Shown one piece after another: positions 17,528 to 26,870 of a DNA stretch of 64,000 nt. Origin of the DNA: Thermococcus chitonophagus (GTDB lineage Archaea; Methanobacteriota_B; Thermococci; Thermococcales; Thermococcaceae); NCBI RefSeq assembly GCF_002214605.1, contig NZ_CP015193.1:1778978-1842977 (forward strand), read 5' to 3'. How positions within the stretch are numbered: the stretch's first letter is position 1; each line of letters begins with the position of its first letter. Below the pieces are notes generated by a model, which saw nothing but the letters and a program-made list of their open reading frames with translations, had not been told where the DNA came from and ran no database searches. The position numbers were made by a program, and so were the translations under genes.

Positions 17528-18228
17528 GAGACCACCTCCCTGATAAGGGAGAACACTTCTATTACTGCTCTTCTACCGAGCTTTGACCTTGCAACCCTGT
17601 CGCTGACTTCAGCAATGTCAACTGCAACTATAGTGAAGTCCCTCAAAATCTTCTCAAGAATCTCAAGCAGATCCTTGAGAGTTAACTCTCCATGCTGGAA
17701 TCTGGCTATCCTGTATTCAGGCCTCAACACATCCAAATCTATTGTAAGGTAGATCTCATCCCCCAGGAATCTTCTAGCCTCGTCTATAACTTTAAGTCCG
17801 TGTTGCTCTAGGTTCATGTACCTCCTCCACCTACCCCTAACTCTTCTAGTCCTAGGTAAGGCGGGGAATATTCTAACGTTCCTCGTCCACAGCTTCGTCC
17901 TTTCGGTAGTGGGTATCATCAGGACAGCCCCTATGACGCTTGCCCTCTCAACTATCCTATCCTTAAGCGCGTAGGCAAGCCAAGAGGCGTGATCGAAGTA
18001 ATCCTGCATTAGGTCAGTATGAGCATCTACGCTCAAGACGGCAGGAGGTTTTAGGGCCCGGAGGATACTATAAGTTCCGGAGTGATCCCCAATAACGTAA
18101 ATTTTGTCCTCCCTGGGTTTCTCCGTTATCGTATAGTCGTCAACTAAGCCCTCCCTTTTAAGGAGCTTTGCCACGTACACTACTCCATCCCTGTTGGGCT
18201 TCTCGCCTACGGCCAAGAACGTCACCAT
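17524..18228 (-). CDS. Arginase/agmatinase-superfamily protein
   Basis: About 234 residues with ureohydrolase-fold metal motifs: a GDHSGTYSIL glycine loop, VDAHTD and IDLDVLRPEY. These supply the Asp/His ligands of the binuclear manganese site in arginase and agmatinase. The protein is shorter than typical arginases (about 300), and the loop that normally carries substrate-recognition residues looks replaced by a very basic segment ('PRTRRVRGRWRRY'). The substrate is therefore uncertain. The ATG at 18228 with SD GAGGTGG five bases upstream is preferred to the GTG at 18237. Confidence 0.75.
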   Translation of the reverse strand: MVTFLAVGEKPNRDGVVYVAKLLKREGLVDDYTITEKPREDKIYVIGDHSGTYSILRALKPPAVLSVDAHTDLMQDYFDHASWLAYALKDRIVERASVIGAVLMIPTTERTKLWTRNVRIFPALPRTRRVRGRWRRYMNLEQHGLKVIDEARRFLGDEIYLTIDLDVLRPEYRIARFQHGELTLKDLLEILEKILRDFTIVAVDIAEVSDRVARSKLGRRAVIEVFSLIREVVS

Positions 18229-18238
18229 GCTAACCACC

Positions 18239-19075
18239 TCAGGTCTTGTACACCCTCAGATCCAAGACGACGTGCCAAACCCCTGGGGCATACCTCTTTA
18301 TTTTGAGCTCGTTCAGCTTTTCAACCTCATATCCGTGCTCCCTAGCAATCTTTTTGAAGGTTTCAAGGGGTTCCCTCGGCATTAACTTTTCGGGAACTGT
18401 GTTGTGGTAATGGATTATAGCTTCATTCTTGGCTATCTCGAGGGCTTTAGGGATGAATTCATGGGTTTTAACGACGTAGCCCATGAGTATTCTATCGGCT
18501 ATGTCCTTCCCAGGGAAGTCCCTATTGTCCATATTGTATGCCGTCATCCTGTCTTGGACTTTGTTTAGATGAATATTCTCTACCAAGAATTTGAAGGTGT
18601 AGGGATCTTTCTCTATCGCTATCACCCTAGCTTTACAGTGAACGGCTATTGGGAGGCTTAAGTGCCCTACCCCAGCGAACATGTCAACGACGAGCTCATC
18701 GGGCCTAGCAATGCTCGCCATCCTAACCCTCTCTTTGACGTTCGCGGGGGAGAACATTATCTTGGCAACGTCAAGCTTGTACTTAATCCCGTTTTCAACA
18801 TGAATCGTTACAGTATCCTTTCCGTAAAGCAATTCATAATCAGGCTTCCTCGTTTCCCCGTGTATGTGGCCCTTCCTCAAGACGGCCTTTGCACCAATGA
18901 CCTCAGCGTACACTTGGGCTATTCTGTGCTTGTAGGGCTCAAGCTCTGGCCGGAGGGGAAGCAACAAAACATCTCCTATCTTAACCCATCTCTTCGGGAG
19001 CAAGCTCACTAACTCGGGGGGAAGCTCCTTAGAGAGAATTTCCCTAATCTTTGGCTTTATCACCTGGGTTCTCAT
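18239..19075 (-). CDS. taw2: tRNA(Phe) 4-demethylwyosine aminocarboxypropyltransferase (Taw2)
   Basis: Taw2 transfers the 3-amino-3-carboxypropyl group of S-adenosylmethionine to the tricyclic base at position 37 of tRNA-Phe in wyosine-derivative synthesis. The 278 residues match P. horikoshii Taw2 in length. The TRM5/TYW2 fold is visible as '[15 protein letters not shown]', the SAM loop '[18 protein letters not shown]', and '[20 protein letters not shown]'. The gene overlaps the upstream NTPase by 32 bases and lies 10 bases from the arginase-like gene, giving a compact multi-gene unit. Confidence 0.92.
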   Translation of the reverse strand: MRTQVIKPKIREILSKELPPELVSLLPKRWVKIGDVLLLPLRPELEPYKHRIAQVYAEVIGAKAVLRKGHIHGETRKPDYELLYGKDTVTIHVENGIKYKLDVAKIMFSPANVKERVRMASIARPDELVVDMFAGVGHLSLPIAVHCKARVIAIEKDPYTFKFLVENIHLNKVQDRMTAYNMDNRDFPGKDIADRILMGYVVKTHEFIPKALEIAKNEAIIHYHNTVPEKLMPREPLETFKKIAREHGYEVEKLNELKIKRYAPGVWHVVLDLRVYKT

Positions 19076-19586
19076 TTTTCAGTCCCCTCTTAACCTTCCC
19101 CAGGATCTCCGCGAAAACTTCGTTCCTGTTCTCTGGAGTCAGCCAATAGTACTCTCCCAAAGGCCTGTACCTCTCAACTAGTTTCCTGTGAACGGTAGCT
19201 AGGAGGGGCTTTTCACTCTTGAGAACTAGGCCGAGAGCCTTTAAGAATTCGTTGCTCTTGAACTCCATTGGCCCTATCTCATCTATTATTATCAGGTCAG
19301 CTTCCCTGAGGGCCCTTGATATCGCTGGAATTGCGACCCTCTCAAAACCCTCAATATCTATAACATACTTTCCCAGCCTAGGTTGCCCGTAGCCAACGTA
19401 AGCCAACCTGCCAATTTCACCCGTGTCGATCGCTATCACCCTAAAGCCAACCCTCTTCGGGCCGCTCCTTATCTCTTGAGTTATTATCCCTCCGACCTTG
19501 TAGCCCTCTCGTCTTATTTCATCCGCTATCCTCTTGGCTAATGTTGTCTTCCCAACTCCGGGCATTCCGCTCACGAAGAACCTCAT
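19044..19586 (-). CDS. THEP1-family nucleoside-triphosphatase
   Basis: A 180-residue P-loop NTPase of the THEP1 family, with Walker [10 protein letters not shown] (residues 7-15), the '[20 protein letters not shown]' segment typical of the family and Walker B '[14 protein letters not shown]' (about 98-111). Family members hydrolyse NTPs in vitro with unknown biological purpose. It is the first gene of the minus-strand run through Taw2, the arginase-like protein and UPF0148. Confidence 0.92.
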   Translation of the reverse strand: MRFFVSGMPGVGKTTLAKRIADEIRREGYKVGGIITQEIRSGPKRVGFRVIAIDTGEIGRLAYVGYGQPRLGKYVIDIEGFERVAIPAISRALREADLIIIDEIGPMEFKSNEFLKALGLVLKSEKPLLATVHRKLVERYRPLGEYYWLTPENRNEVFAEILGKVKRGLKNENPGDKAKD

Positions 19587-19616
19587 GGGTAGAAGTAGTC
19601 GTGAGGCTTAATAACG

Positions 19617-20333
19617 TTAAGGTATCACTGCCTTCATTCCGTTGGCCCTGATGACCTTGGGCACTACATTGTAGCTCTCCCATATCACCTTTTCTGAGAT
19701 GTCCTCAGGAGTCCCACGCCAGAGAACCCTACCGTATTTGAGAACAAGGATTTCATCCGCGTAGTTGAGGGCTATATTAAGATCGTGGAGAACAGCCACT
19801 ATGACCTTTTCTTCCTTGAGCTTGAGTAGGAGGTCGACAACTTCTTTTGCGTGGTTTATGTCAAGGTGACTAGTTGGCTCATCCAGTAACATTACATCAC
19901 TTCCCTGGGCTAGAGCCCTCGCTATTAAGGCCAGCTGATACTCGCCACCGCTCAGGTTGGTTATCAGCTCATTTTTCTTTTCCAAAAGTCCAACGCTTCT
20001 CAAGGCCTCTTCAACATCTCCACCACTTGCGTACGTTCCAAGCTCAACGAACTCTTCAACCGTAAAGGCGAACTCAGGGAAAGAGCTCTGAGGAACGTAG
20101 GAAACTATCTTCGCTCTTTCCTTAGGTCTTAGACCAATCAAGTTTATGTCCCCGTACTTTATCTCACCCTCCGGCCTTAGTATCCCAGCTATGCACTTAA
20201 GTAGGGTGGATTTCCCGGATCCATTGGGCCCTATTATCGCCAGCAACTTGCCCTTTTTAGCGGTAAAAGAAACGTTATCTAAGATTTTTCTTTTTCCGTA
20301 CGAAAATGATATGTGAACGTTAAGATCAGGCAT
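19617..20333 (-). CDS. ABC transporter ATP-binding protein (FecE/BtuD type)
   Basis: About 238 residues with all ABC ATPase motifs: Walker A GPNGSGKST, the Q-loop in 'VSYVPQSSFPEF', signature LSGGEYQLALIARAL, Walker B VMLLDEPTSHLD and the H-loop 'AVLHDLN'. It pairs with the FecCD-type permease, whose stop it overlaps slightly, so the transporter probably imports an iron chelate or cobalamin. The frame begins at 20342, but the ATG at 20333 (MPDLNVHIS) is the likelier start. No substrate-binding protein gene lies next to it. Confidence 0.9.
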   Translation of the reverse strand: MPDLNVHISFSYGKRKILDNVSFTAKKGKLLAIIGPNGSGKSTLLKCIAGILRPEGEIKYGDINLIGLRPKERAKIVSYVPQSSFPEFAFTVEEFVELGTYASGGDVEEALRSVGLLEKKNELITNLSGGEYQLALIARALAQGSDVMLLDEPTSHLDINHAKEVVDLLLKLKEEKVIVAVLHDLNIALNYADEILVLKYGRVLWRGTPEDISEKVIWESYNVVPKVIRANGMKAVIP

Positions 20334-21321
20334 ACAGCTCACCTCTCTTCTTCCTCATCAGGAGGTATGCAAAGAACGGTGCCCCGAAAAGAGCAGTGAC
20401 TATCCCTATTGGAATCTCAACGGGCGGTGTTGCAGTCCTGGATATTAGGTCAGAGAGAACCATCAATATCCCTCCGAACATTGCAGCAGTAGGAAGTAGC
20501 CTCTTGTGATTCGGCCCGACTATAAGCCTCATTACGTGCGGGCTTACAAGCCCCACAAAGCCAATTATACCACTCTCAGCAACGGCAACGCCCGTCATTA
20601 TGGAAACTGCAAATATTATCATCTTCCGGTACAGGTTAACATCCAAGCCCAGGGCTATGCTCTCTTCCCCCAACAAGAGGAGGTTTAGCTCCCTCCAGCT
20701 TAGGAACAGCAGAACTGCACCTAATACAGAAACCCCAAGCATTATCCCTACTTTCCTCCATGTCGCGAGGGCAAAAGTTCCAAAAAGCCACAGCAAACCC
20801 TGATGAACTTTATCCTTGTTCATATAAAGAATGTACGAAGTTACGGCATGAGAGAAGAATCCCACAGCTATTCCAGCCAGTAGGAGAATGTCAACAGGAA
20901 TGTGCCCGTTGACCTTGGATATTGAATACACCAAGTAAACAGCAAGGATGGCCCCAAGGAAAGCCGCAACTTCAATATACCTGGTGTTGTAAACTAGAGC
21001 CAAGGCCGCCCCTATAGAGGCTCCCCCACTTATGCCCAGTATATAGGGATCAGCGAGGGGATTCTTGAAGAGGGCCTGAGTTGCCGTTCCTGAGAGAGCT
21101 AATGAGAAACCAACGAGATATGCTAACAAGATTCTCGGCAACCTGATCCCCAGGATTATGAATTCCATGCCCGACAAGTTCCCGCTCCTATAAAGAGAAA
21201 TCGTTGAAGGGTTAAGAGATGAAAAAACCTCTCTAAGCGGAATCTTAACTGAACCAAAGGACAGAGCTATTAGTATGGAGGCAATTGAAAGTAGAGAGAG
21301 GGTAAGACTTACCTTCCTCAC
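20326..21321 (-). CDS. ABC transporter permease (FecCD/BtuC family)
   Basis: A 331-residue membrane protein with about ten helices typical of type II importer permeases. The family signature is in 'LPRILLAYLVGFSLALSGTATQALFKNPLADPYILGISGGASIGAAL' (about residues 58-104) and the coupling region 'GFVGLVSPHVMRLIVGPNHKRLLP'. It starts with GTG. With the downstream ATPase it forms an iron-siderophore/B12-type uptake system, which lacks its periplasmic-type binding protein here. Confidence 0.9.
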   Translation of the reverse strand: MRKVSLTLSLLSIASILIALSFGSVKIPLREVFSSLNPSTISLYRSGNLSGMEFIILGIRLPRILLAYLVGFSLALSGTATQALFKNPLADPYILGISGGASIGAALALVYNTRYIEVAAFLGAILAVYLVYSISKVNGHIPVDILLLAGIAVGFFSHAVTSYILYMNKDKVHQGLLWLFGTFALATWRKVGIMLGVSVLGAVLLFLSWRELNLLLLGEESIALGLDVNLYRKMIIFAVSIMTGVAVAESGIIGFVGLVSPHVMRLIVGPNHKRLLPTAAMFGGILMVLSDLISRTATPPVEIPIGIVTALFGAPFFAYLLMRKKRGELYA

Positions 21322-21340
21322 GATTTGGATAAATATTCCA

Positions 21341-23791
21341 TCAGCTTATATCGTTTTCCTCCTTGATCATGTGCTTATAATAATACCACAATCCCCTAAT
21401 TATGTCCCTGAGCTCTATCATGGTGTATAGCTCAGTCCTGTTTATCAGCTTGGCAGTCTCCTTCCAATCGTGGGCTTGGAGAACCCTGTGGATCAGAAGT
21501 ACTATCTGCCTCTCATCGAGGTAAGGCCTCATCCAGCCGTCGAGGAAGTACAGCTTTACTAAGGGCTTGACGGCATCTACCACGGTGTCGTACGTTAGAA
21601 CTCTCTTTATGAACATTTCGAGCCTCCTCTTTTGGGTCTTAGTGAGGTATATTGGGTAGCTAACAGCCTCACCGAACGGGGTCTCGAAAAGCCACCTCGC
21701 TATTTCGGGCTCAAGATCCCTATGGGTGTCACCTAACCATTCCGTTAGCCTTAACCTGAACTCATCATTGGCTTTCTTCACGATCTCCTTAGCCCTCTCG
21801 CTTATCGGCTTTATGACTATTGCAGTATACTCACCGCTCACGGGATTCCTCGTTGGACTTAGGTGAACCACGGCGAAGCCATTCCTCACCCAGAACCTTA
21901 TTAGCTCGGGGCTCGCACCGAAACCTGAACCAACCCAGTCAAGGCCCTTCTCCTCGGCTTCCTTAACGAGTAACTCGAGAGCCTTGCTTCCCAAGCCCAG
22001 ATCCATCGCATCCGGGTGCGTTGCTATTCTCACAACCCTATAGCCCCTCAGCTTTGCGAACTCCTTAGCGTAGTGGTGCTTAACCATCATATCCGGGATT
22101 ATATTGCCGGGAGGCTTGTATCCCTTGGCCATCTTATCTATTACCGCCTTTGGAATTCCTCCCTCCTTAGCTATCTGGATTGCAGTTACAATTTTCCCGT
22201 TCTTGAGCCTTAGAACCCTGGCTTCATGGTGAGGAGCATCGGCCAGTAAAGCTACATCGCTTGGCCTGTTTCTGTAGTGGGCTAAAACGTAGATCCCAAC
22301 GAAGTGTCTCAGGTCTTCCCTGTCGTTCTCGAACCAGTCATCTAAGTCAGGCTCCTCTAGATAAACTTCCATCTTCCTTATTAACTCATAATCCTCCTCG
22401 GTTAGCTCAACTGGCTCAGCATCTAAGAGGAGAACATCGAATAGCCACTTCTCTATTGGGTCTCCCTCCGCATACCTTATTGGAACTGAGAGGTGGACTT
22501 CCTTATACTCCCTCTTCTCCTTAGCCTTCTTGAGGAACTTAACCGAGAACCCCCTTCCAGCTCCCTCGTAACCATGTATTGTTGAGGAGAATACAACCCT
22601 TTCTTTCTCGAGGTACCTGTGCAGAATTGGAACGTGAATCCCTGCTGCTTCATCGACTATGTAGAGGTCAGCTTTCTGCCTATAACCCTTAGTTGGTGGG
22701 TAATACCTTAGGGCAATTCCTTTGGCGTATAGCTCTTTTATTAGGCCATTTTCTTTAACGGTCTTCGTCTTGTAACCCAGAACTTCTAAGCTCCTCTTCG
22801 CGAACCTGAACAGACTTTGCACGTTCTCTATCTCTGGGGCCGTAACAACTATCCTAAACCTTTTCTTCTTGCTTGTGACGGCCAGACCTACAGCAGCTAT
22901 TCCCACGGAAACGCTCTTACCCCTCCCCCTATCAGCCGTTAGGACTATCATTCCCTCGTTTTCTATTAAGCTCTCAAGGGCCCTCAGAACTTCAACTTGA
23001 CCCCTAGTTAGGCACAGTTCGTACAACTCCCTGGGAAACCTCGTATCCTTTGGGATCTCAACTTTTTCCCTCTCAGGGAGCTTTGCTTGACTCTTGTACT
23101 TCCTGGGCTTCCTTTCAGCCTTTTTCTTGTCGGCGTTTATTATGTATATTCCCTTATGCTCCGTGAACTTTCTGATTAACCTCCTATTGAACCTCTTCTT
23201 CACGTCCTCTATGGTGTATGGTGGTGTAACTAGACTCTTGTGGAATCCCGTCCACATGTCCTTCCACTTCTCAAACGGATTTGTGAGGACGAATATTATC
23301 CCTCCACCCCTTACGGTTTCAATGATCCTTCCAAGATCGTTCGGAGAGTAGTCGTAGCTTAGATCAATTATCAGGACATCAAAAGTCCTCCCCAGGATGT
23401 CCCTGCTATACTTGAAAGTTACAGATGTTAAATCGGCATTCGGGGCAAGAACGGAGAAGTGCTTCCTGAATTCCTCAAATCTCCTTCTTCCATACGTTTC
23501 TTCCCCCAGTGCGTCTGTAGCATACAGAACCTCTACCCCCTCGGTGTCCCTAAGCTTTCTATCGAGAAATTCGGGGATGTACTCGGAGATAACCCGAGCA
23601 ACGCCTCCAGCTAGAATTCCAGCGAGTTTGGCCTTCTCTAGGGTTTCACCTTGAAGAACTATCATTCTTCTGTGAAAGTTTTCAATAGCCTGTGCTAAAG
23701 CCGTCTCAGTGAGCTTGATAAGTGATTCTTTAACCTTCTCATTTCTCGCGTACTCACGGATATCCTTTGGAAATCTAACTTTAAGCGTCAT
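21341..23791 (-). CDS. tmcA: tRNA(Met) cytidine acetyltransferase TmcA
   Basis: The 816-residue enzyme makes N4-acetylcytidine in RNA using acetyl-CoA and ATP. In bacteria the target is the wobble base of elongator tRNA-Met. In Thermococcales the homologue acetylates many tRNA, rRNA and other RNA sites and supports growth at high temperature. Visible parts are an N-terminal DUF1726 region, an RNA-helicase-like module with Walker A TADRGRGKSVSVG and the motif 'LYIVDEAAGIHVPIL', a GNAT acetyltransferase domain (around residues 560-690, 'IATHPDAMDLGLGSKAL') and a C-terminal tRNA-binding domain. The length is as expected. Confidence 0.94.
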   Translation of the reverse strand: MTLKVRFPKDIREYARNEKVKESLIKLTETALAQAIENFHRRMIVLQGETLEKAKLAGILAGGVARVISEYIPEFLDRKLRDTEGVEVLYATDALGEETYGRRRFEEFRKHFSVLAPNADLTSVTFKYSRDILGRTFDVLIIDLSYDYSPNDLGRIIETVRGGGIIFVLTNPFEKWKDMWTGFHKSLVTPPYTIEDVKKRFNRRLIRKFTEHKGIYIINADKKKAERKPRKYKSQAKLPEREKVEIPKDTRFPRELYELCLTRGQVEVLRALESLIENEGMIVLTADRGRGKSVSVGIAAVGLAVTSKKKRFRIVVTAPEIENVQSLFRFAKRSLEVLGYKTKTVKENGLIKELYAKGIALRYYPPTKGYRQKADLYIVDEAAGIHVPILHRYLEKERVVFSSTIHGYEGAGRGFSVKFLKKAKEKREYKEVHLSVPIRYAEGDPIEKWLFDVLLLDAEPVELTEEDYELIRKMEVYLEEPDLDDWFENDREDLRHFVGIYVLAHYRNRPSDVALLADAPHHEARVLRLKNGKIVTAIQIAKEGGIPKAVIDKMAKGYKPPGNIIPDMMVKHHYAKEFAKLRGYRVVRIATHPDAMDLGLGSKALELLVKEAEEKGLDWVGSGFGASPELIRFWVRNGFAVVHLSPTRNPVSGEYTAIVIKPISERAKEIVKKANDEFRLRLTEWLGDTHRDLEPEIARWLFETPFGEAVSYPIYLTKTQKRRLEMFIKRVLTYDTVVDAVKPLVKLYFLDGWMRPYLDERQIVLLIHRVLQAHDWKETAKLINRTELYTMIELRDIIRGLWYYYKHMIKEENDIS

Positions 23792-23832
23792 CTTTCATCC
23801 CAGTAAAAGAAGATTGTGGGAACTTAAAAACT

Positions 23833-24381
23833 TCAACTTTCTTGACCCTTCAGTATTTGCTGGATGTCATTGTAAATTGTATCCCTAGAAACGCCAAACA
23901 TTCTGGCCAGCTCGGAGATGTTCAATGCCTTAGGATTAAAGTTTACTAGCTCGAGTAGCTTTGCCAATATTTTCCTCCTACTTTGGAGCTTTAATTCTTC
24001 AAAACTTGTTTTAACGGGCTTATTATATAAGATCACTGCAACCGCATAGGTTCTTCTAGTTACTGGAGTAGTGTATGTTTCCAAGGAGAAGTCTTGAATT
24101 TCTATGTCAGGTGTTATTTTGGAGTTCAGTTTCTCCTGAAGCTCCTCTATTGCTCGATCCTTGCTCCCGGAGACGGCATAATCAACTATTATGCCAGGCT
24201 TGTATGGCTCTCCAAGGTCAAAAGATGCCATTATTGAGATCGATAAAAATGCACCCATTGTTATCTTTATTTTCGATGTTGTGACTTTTCCACGCGGTGG
24301 GAACTTTCTTTGAGCTAGATTGTTCAAATTTTTGATGCATTCCCTTACGTTAGCCCCTTCTGAGTGCAATATAGCAAGCAT
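23833..24381 (-). CDS. HTH-containing protein divergent from pilin genes
   Basis: A 182-residue protein without a recognised family. The last 45 residues form a helix-turn-helix ('LNISELARMFGVSRDTIYNDIQQILKG'); the first 130 form a mixed alpha/beta domain without clear motifs. The gene is divergent from the class III signal-peptide genes across a short promoter region that holds the pilin TATA box (GTATATATAGG, 24434-24444), making it a candidate regulator of those genes. That link is inferred from position only. Confidence 0.65.
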   Translation of the reverse strand: MLAILHSEGANVRECIKNLNNLAQRKFPPRGKVTTSKIKITMGAFLSISIMASFDLGEPYKPGIIVDYAVSGSKDRAIEELQEKLNSKITPDIEIQDFSLETYTTPVTRRTYAVAVILYNKPVKTSFEELKLQSRRKILAKLLELVNFNPKALNISELARMFGVSRDTIYNDIQQILKGQES

Positions 24382-24429
24382 ATTTCAACACCTACAAAAA
24401 TGATTTATATCACAAGCAGAATTGGGGGT

Positions 24430-24446
24430 TAATGTATATATAGGCT
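24430..24446 (+). promoter_or_regulatory. TATA box for the class III pilin gene
   Basis: AATGTATATATAGG is a strong archaeal box A about 55 bases before the pilin ATG at 24491. An SD (GGAGGTG) lies at 24479-24485. Confidence 0.65.
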
Positions 24447-24490
24447 TCGATAGAAGATATTATAGAGTATCAAACGCGGAGGTGTAGGAA

Positions 24491-24682
24491 ATGAGAAAGG
24501 CTCAAGGAGCAATTGAATACCTTTTCATGATTGCTGCAGCCTTGATAATAATAGCGGTAGTAATAAGGTACCTGAGGGGTACAGGTGAAACGGCAGGACA
24601 GCAAGCTAACCAGACGGTAAGCCAGGCAGGACAGCTCATTCAGAGTGCTATAAGTCAAGCCATCAGCAACGCAACCAAGTGA
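24491..24682 (+). CDS. Class III signal peptide protein (small pilin-like), 63 aa
   Basis: A tiny secreted or filament protein. The N-terminus MRKAQGAIEYLFM carries the archaeal class III motif around the Q-x-x-x-E core, which is cleaved before the Gln by an EppA-type prepilin peptidase. A hydrophobic assembly helix (about residues 6-28) and a short polar tail rich in Gln, Ser and Asn follow. It sits directly before a second gene of the same kind, suggesting a two-subunit surface filament or a paired adhesion or anchor protein. Confidence 0.85.
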   Translation: MRKAQGAIEYLFMIAAALIIIAVVIRYLRGTGETAGQQANQTVSQAGQLIQSAISQAISNATK

Positions 24683-24738
24683 ATATACCTCTTTTTAATT
24701 CTCTGACTTTTAAAATATTTTTACCAAGGTGAATTCTA

Positions 24739-24933
24739 GTGAAGAGGTCACAAGGTTCTATCGAGTACCTCATACTCTTGGGGATCACTATAGTAATAAT
24801 ATTCATAGTTGTTGGCTATGTAGCAACTTATACCCACAGTGAGGCTTCTACAGCCAATAGAACAGCAGGTAATGTTATATCCAATGTAAAGGAAGGAATC
24901 CTCAACATAACAAGTGAAGAGGCTAATAGATAG
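24739..24933 (+). CDS. Class III signal peptide protein, 64 aa
   Basis: The second small pilin-like protein. It starts with GTG (SD AAGGTGA) and reads MKRSQGSIEYLILL, an exact class III signal with Q-x-S-x-E, then a hydrophobic helix and a short hydrophilic tail with potential N-glycosylation sequons (NRT, NIT). It is 56 bases downstream of the first pilin-like gene. Its end overlaps the convergent membrane glycosyltransferase-like gene by 11 bases. Confidence 0.83.
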   Translation: MKRSQGSIEYLILLGITIVIIFIVVGYVATYTHSEASTANRTAGNVISNVKEGILNITSEEANR

Positions 24934-26869
24934 TATCCACCTTTATTACTATTTTCCCCCCTTGCCCTCCAAGTTTAATATACCCTTTTCTGACATCTAT
25001 CTTCCCCTTGATTATTATTTTATATTTTCCAAAAAACATGGTGTTGTTAAGGATCGTAAAGTTCCCTGGAACTTTCAATATAACCTCCTTGGCATAAATG
25101 ACAAGAGTAGAACCCACTAAACTAATTCTTGCCGAAGTGTTATCCTGGACTACTGCATAATCGTTGCCACTTGCCACCACCTTTAGTGAAATTGGGCTCT
25201 CATGAAAGCTCAGCCCTAAGATTTTATCCCCATTGTGAAAAAGCACCAGAGAACCTCTCTCTGTTCCTATATTCAATGGTTTAGCGCTACCCTTTTTATA
25301 AACTTCAACAACTTCACCGTCCGAGTAAGAGTGGGCATACGTGAGGGTATAATTAGTGTGAAGAACATTTAGAATTTCCTTGTACTTTTCTCCTAACCCA
25401 GGTTTTTTGAGCATCGAATAGAACCATGTATCAACTATTATTGTTGACGTATTCCCAAGCCCCTTCATGAACTCCCCTGGATCAAGCTTTCTCAAGTACA
25501 GGAGACCAAAGTTATCAATATAGTAAGGGGGTTCTGAAATGCCGTGAATGAAAGCTATCATTGGATTAAAGGAATAAGCAGACCCTTCAACTTCTGGCTC
25601 CCAAAGAATTTCTTCATGCTCAAGGAATGCTATTGGAAGCTTTCCCTGGGGCAGTGTGGCCGAAAATATCAAAGATATTACCAAGAAGGGGGCAACTTTT
25701 TTTGGATCCCTTAGCGAAGTAGAAAGCGCTATCATGGCCAAGAGGATTAAGGGATATAGAAAGCGAGGGGCCCCAGGCATTGGAGCTAGAGCATAAAATA
25801 AGGCACCAAAAAACAGTAACTTAACTAAATCCTCCCTCATTTTCTCCCCCACGGTTACGTAAAGGAACAATAGGAAGAGTAGGAGGGTGTAGGGATACAG
25901 CATTTCAAAATTTGATCCTCTTATATTCGAGATAACACTAGCTAGCGCTGAGGGTAAGCCCATAAAAAGGATCCCTCTACCTTTATTTGCTAAGTAGACA
26001 TCTTCTATATATTCATTCCCACATAGGAGGAAAAATGGTAGTTCAACTATTGCCTTTCCAATTATAGCATATGAGAGCAGGGAAAATGCTCTGTATAGGT
26101 CAAAAGAAGCATTAAATTCCACAGCCTTCTCCTTAAGCGCGAAATACGTTAACAGGAGCAAAAAAGTGAGTAATCCATACTTCGCTCCCATAATCTCAAT
26201 TGATGAGAACCCAGGAACTGGAAATATACCCTTAGTCAATTTATGAGGGTATAAGATTGTCACTGGCGTGATAATAAGGATGTACGCTAGATACGCCTCT
26301 ACCAATGCTTTGAAGATGCTTCTTTTGACTCTTACGTTCACAATAATGCTCATCAGTATTGCAACCGCAAAAGGTAAGAACGTGTGCTTGATTGAGGTCC
26401 CCATCCCGAGAACAAAAGCAGAGAGCTTTGGTCTTCCCTTAATGTAAAGATATACACTCAAGAAAACGAAAAGCTCGAGAAGAGTCTCGTGTAATGCCAG
26501 GGAGTTAAGGAATATTGTCTGAAGGTCTAAGGTTGGAATTAACGCTATAAGAATTCCCCTTCCCCCCAAGGCCTCACCAAGTTTATAGGCTAATATAACC
26601 GAAACAAGGCCGAGGAACAGGGACAGACCTCTACCCCAAACGTACGTTGCGGGGAATATCTTAAACCACAACGCTAACAGGATGTAATAAAGGGGAGGAT
26701 GAACAGTGAATATATCCTTATACGGTATAGTTCCCCTGGCAAATTCTTTTCCTATCATCAGGTAAGTTCCCTCATCGTAGTCAAAAGACCCATAGAAATG
26801 AAAGAGAAGCGGCGCCCTTAGGATGACATATACTGCAATCACGGAGAGAAGGAGTATTTCTTTTCTCAT
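24923..26869 (-). CDS. GT39/PMT-like membrane glycosyltransferase
   Basis: A protein of 648 residues with about 12-13 membrane helices and a C-terminal beta-rich domain (about 430-648). The N-terminus has the GT-C signature 'GSFDYDEGTYLMIGKEFARG' with the acidic pair expected in the first external loop, and 'HPPLYYILLALWFKIF', typical of PMT/ArnT-like enzymes that use lipid-linked sugars. The role is probably in surface glycosylation or glycolipid synthesis. The ATG at 26869 with SD GGTGG is preferred to 26884, which would overlap the upstream gene. Confidence 0.78.
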   Translation of the reverse strand: MRKEILLLSVIAVYVILRAPLLFHFYGSFDYDEGTYLMIGKEFARGTIPYKDIFTVHPPLYYILLALWFKIFPATYVWGRGLSLFLGLVSVILAYKLGEALGGRGILIALIPTLDLQTIFLNSLALHETLLELFVFLSVYLYIKGRPKLSAFVLGMGTSIKHTFLPFAVAILMSIIVNVRVKRSIFKALVEAYLAYILIITPVTILYPHKLTKGIFPVPGFSSIEIMGAKYGLLTFLLLLTYFALKEKAVEFNASFDLYRAFSLLSYAIIGKAIVELPFFLLCGNEYIEDVYLANKGRGILFMGLPSALASVISNIRGSNFEMLYPYTLLLFLLFLYVTVGEKMREDLVKLLFFGALFYALAPMPGAPRFLYPLILLAMIALSTSLRDPKKVAPFLVISLIFSATLPQGKLPIAFLEHEEILWEPEVEGSAYSFNPMIAFIHGISEPPYYIDNFGLLYLRKLDPGEFMKGLGNTSTIIVDTWFYSMLKKPGLGEKYKEILNVLHTNYTLTYAHSYSDGEVVEVYKKGSAKPLNIGTERGSLVLFHNGDKILGLSFHESPISLKVVASGNDYAVVQDNTSARISLVGSTLVIYAKEVILKVPGNFTILNNTMFFGKYKIIIKGKIDVRKGYIKLGGQGGKIVIKVDTIY

Positions 26870-26870
26870 T

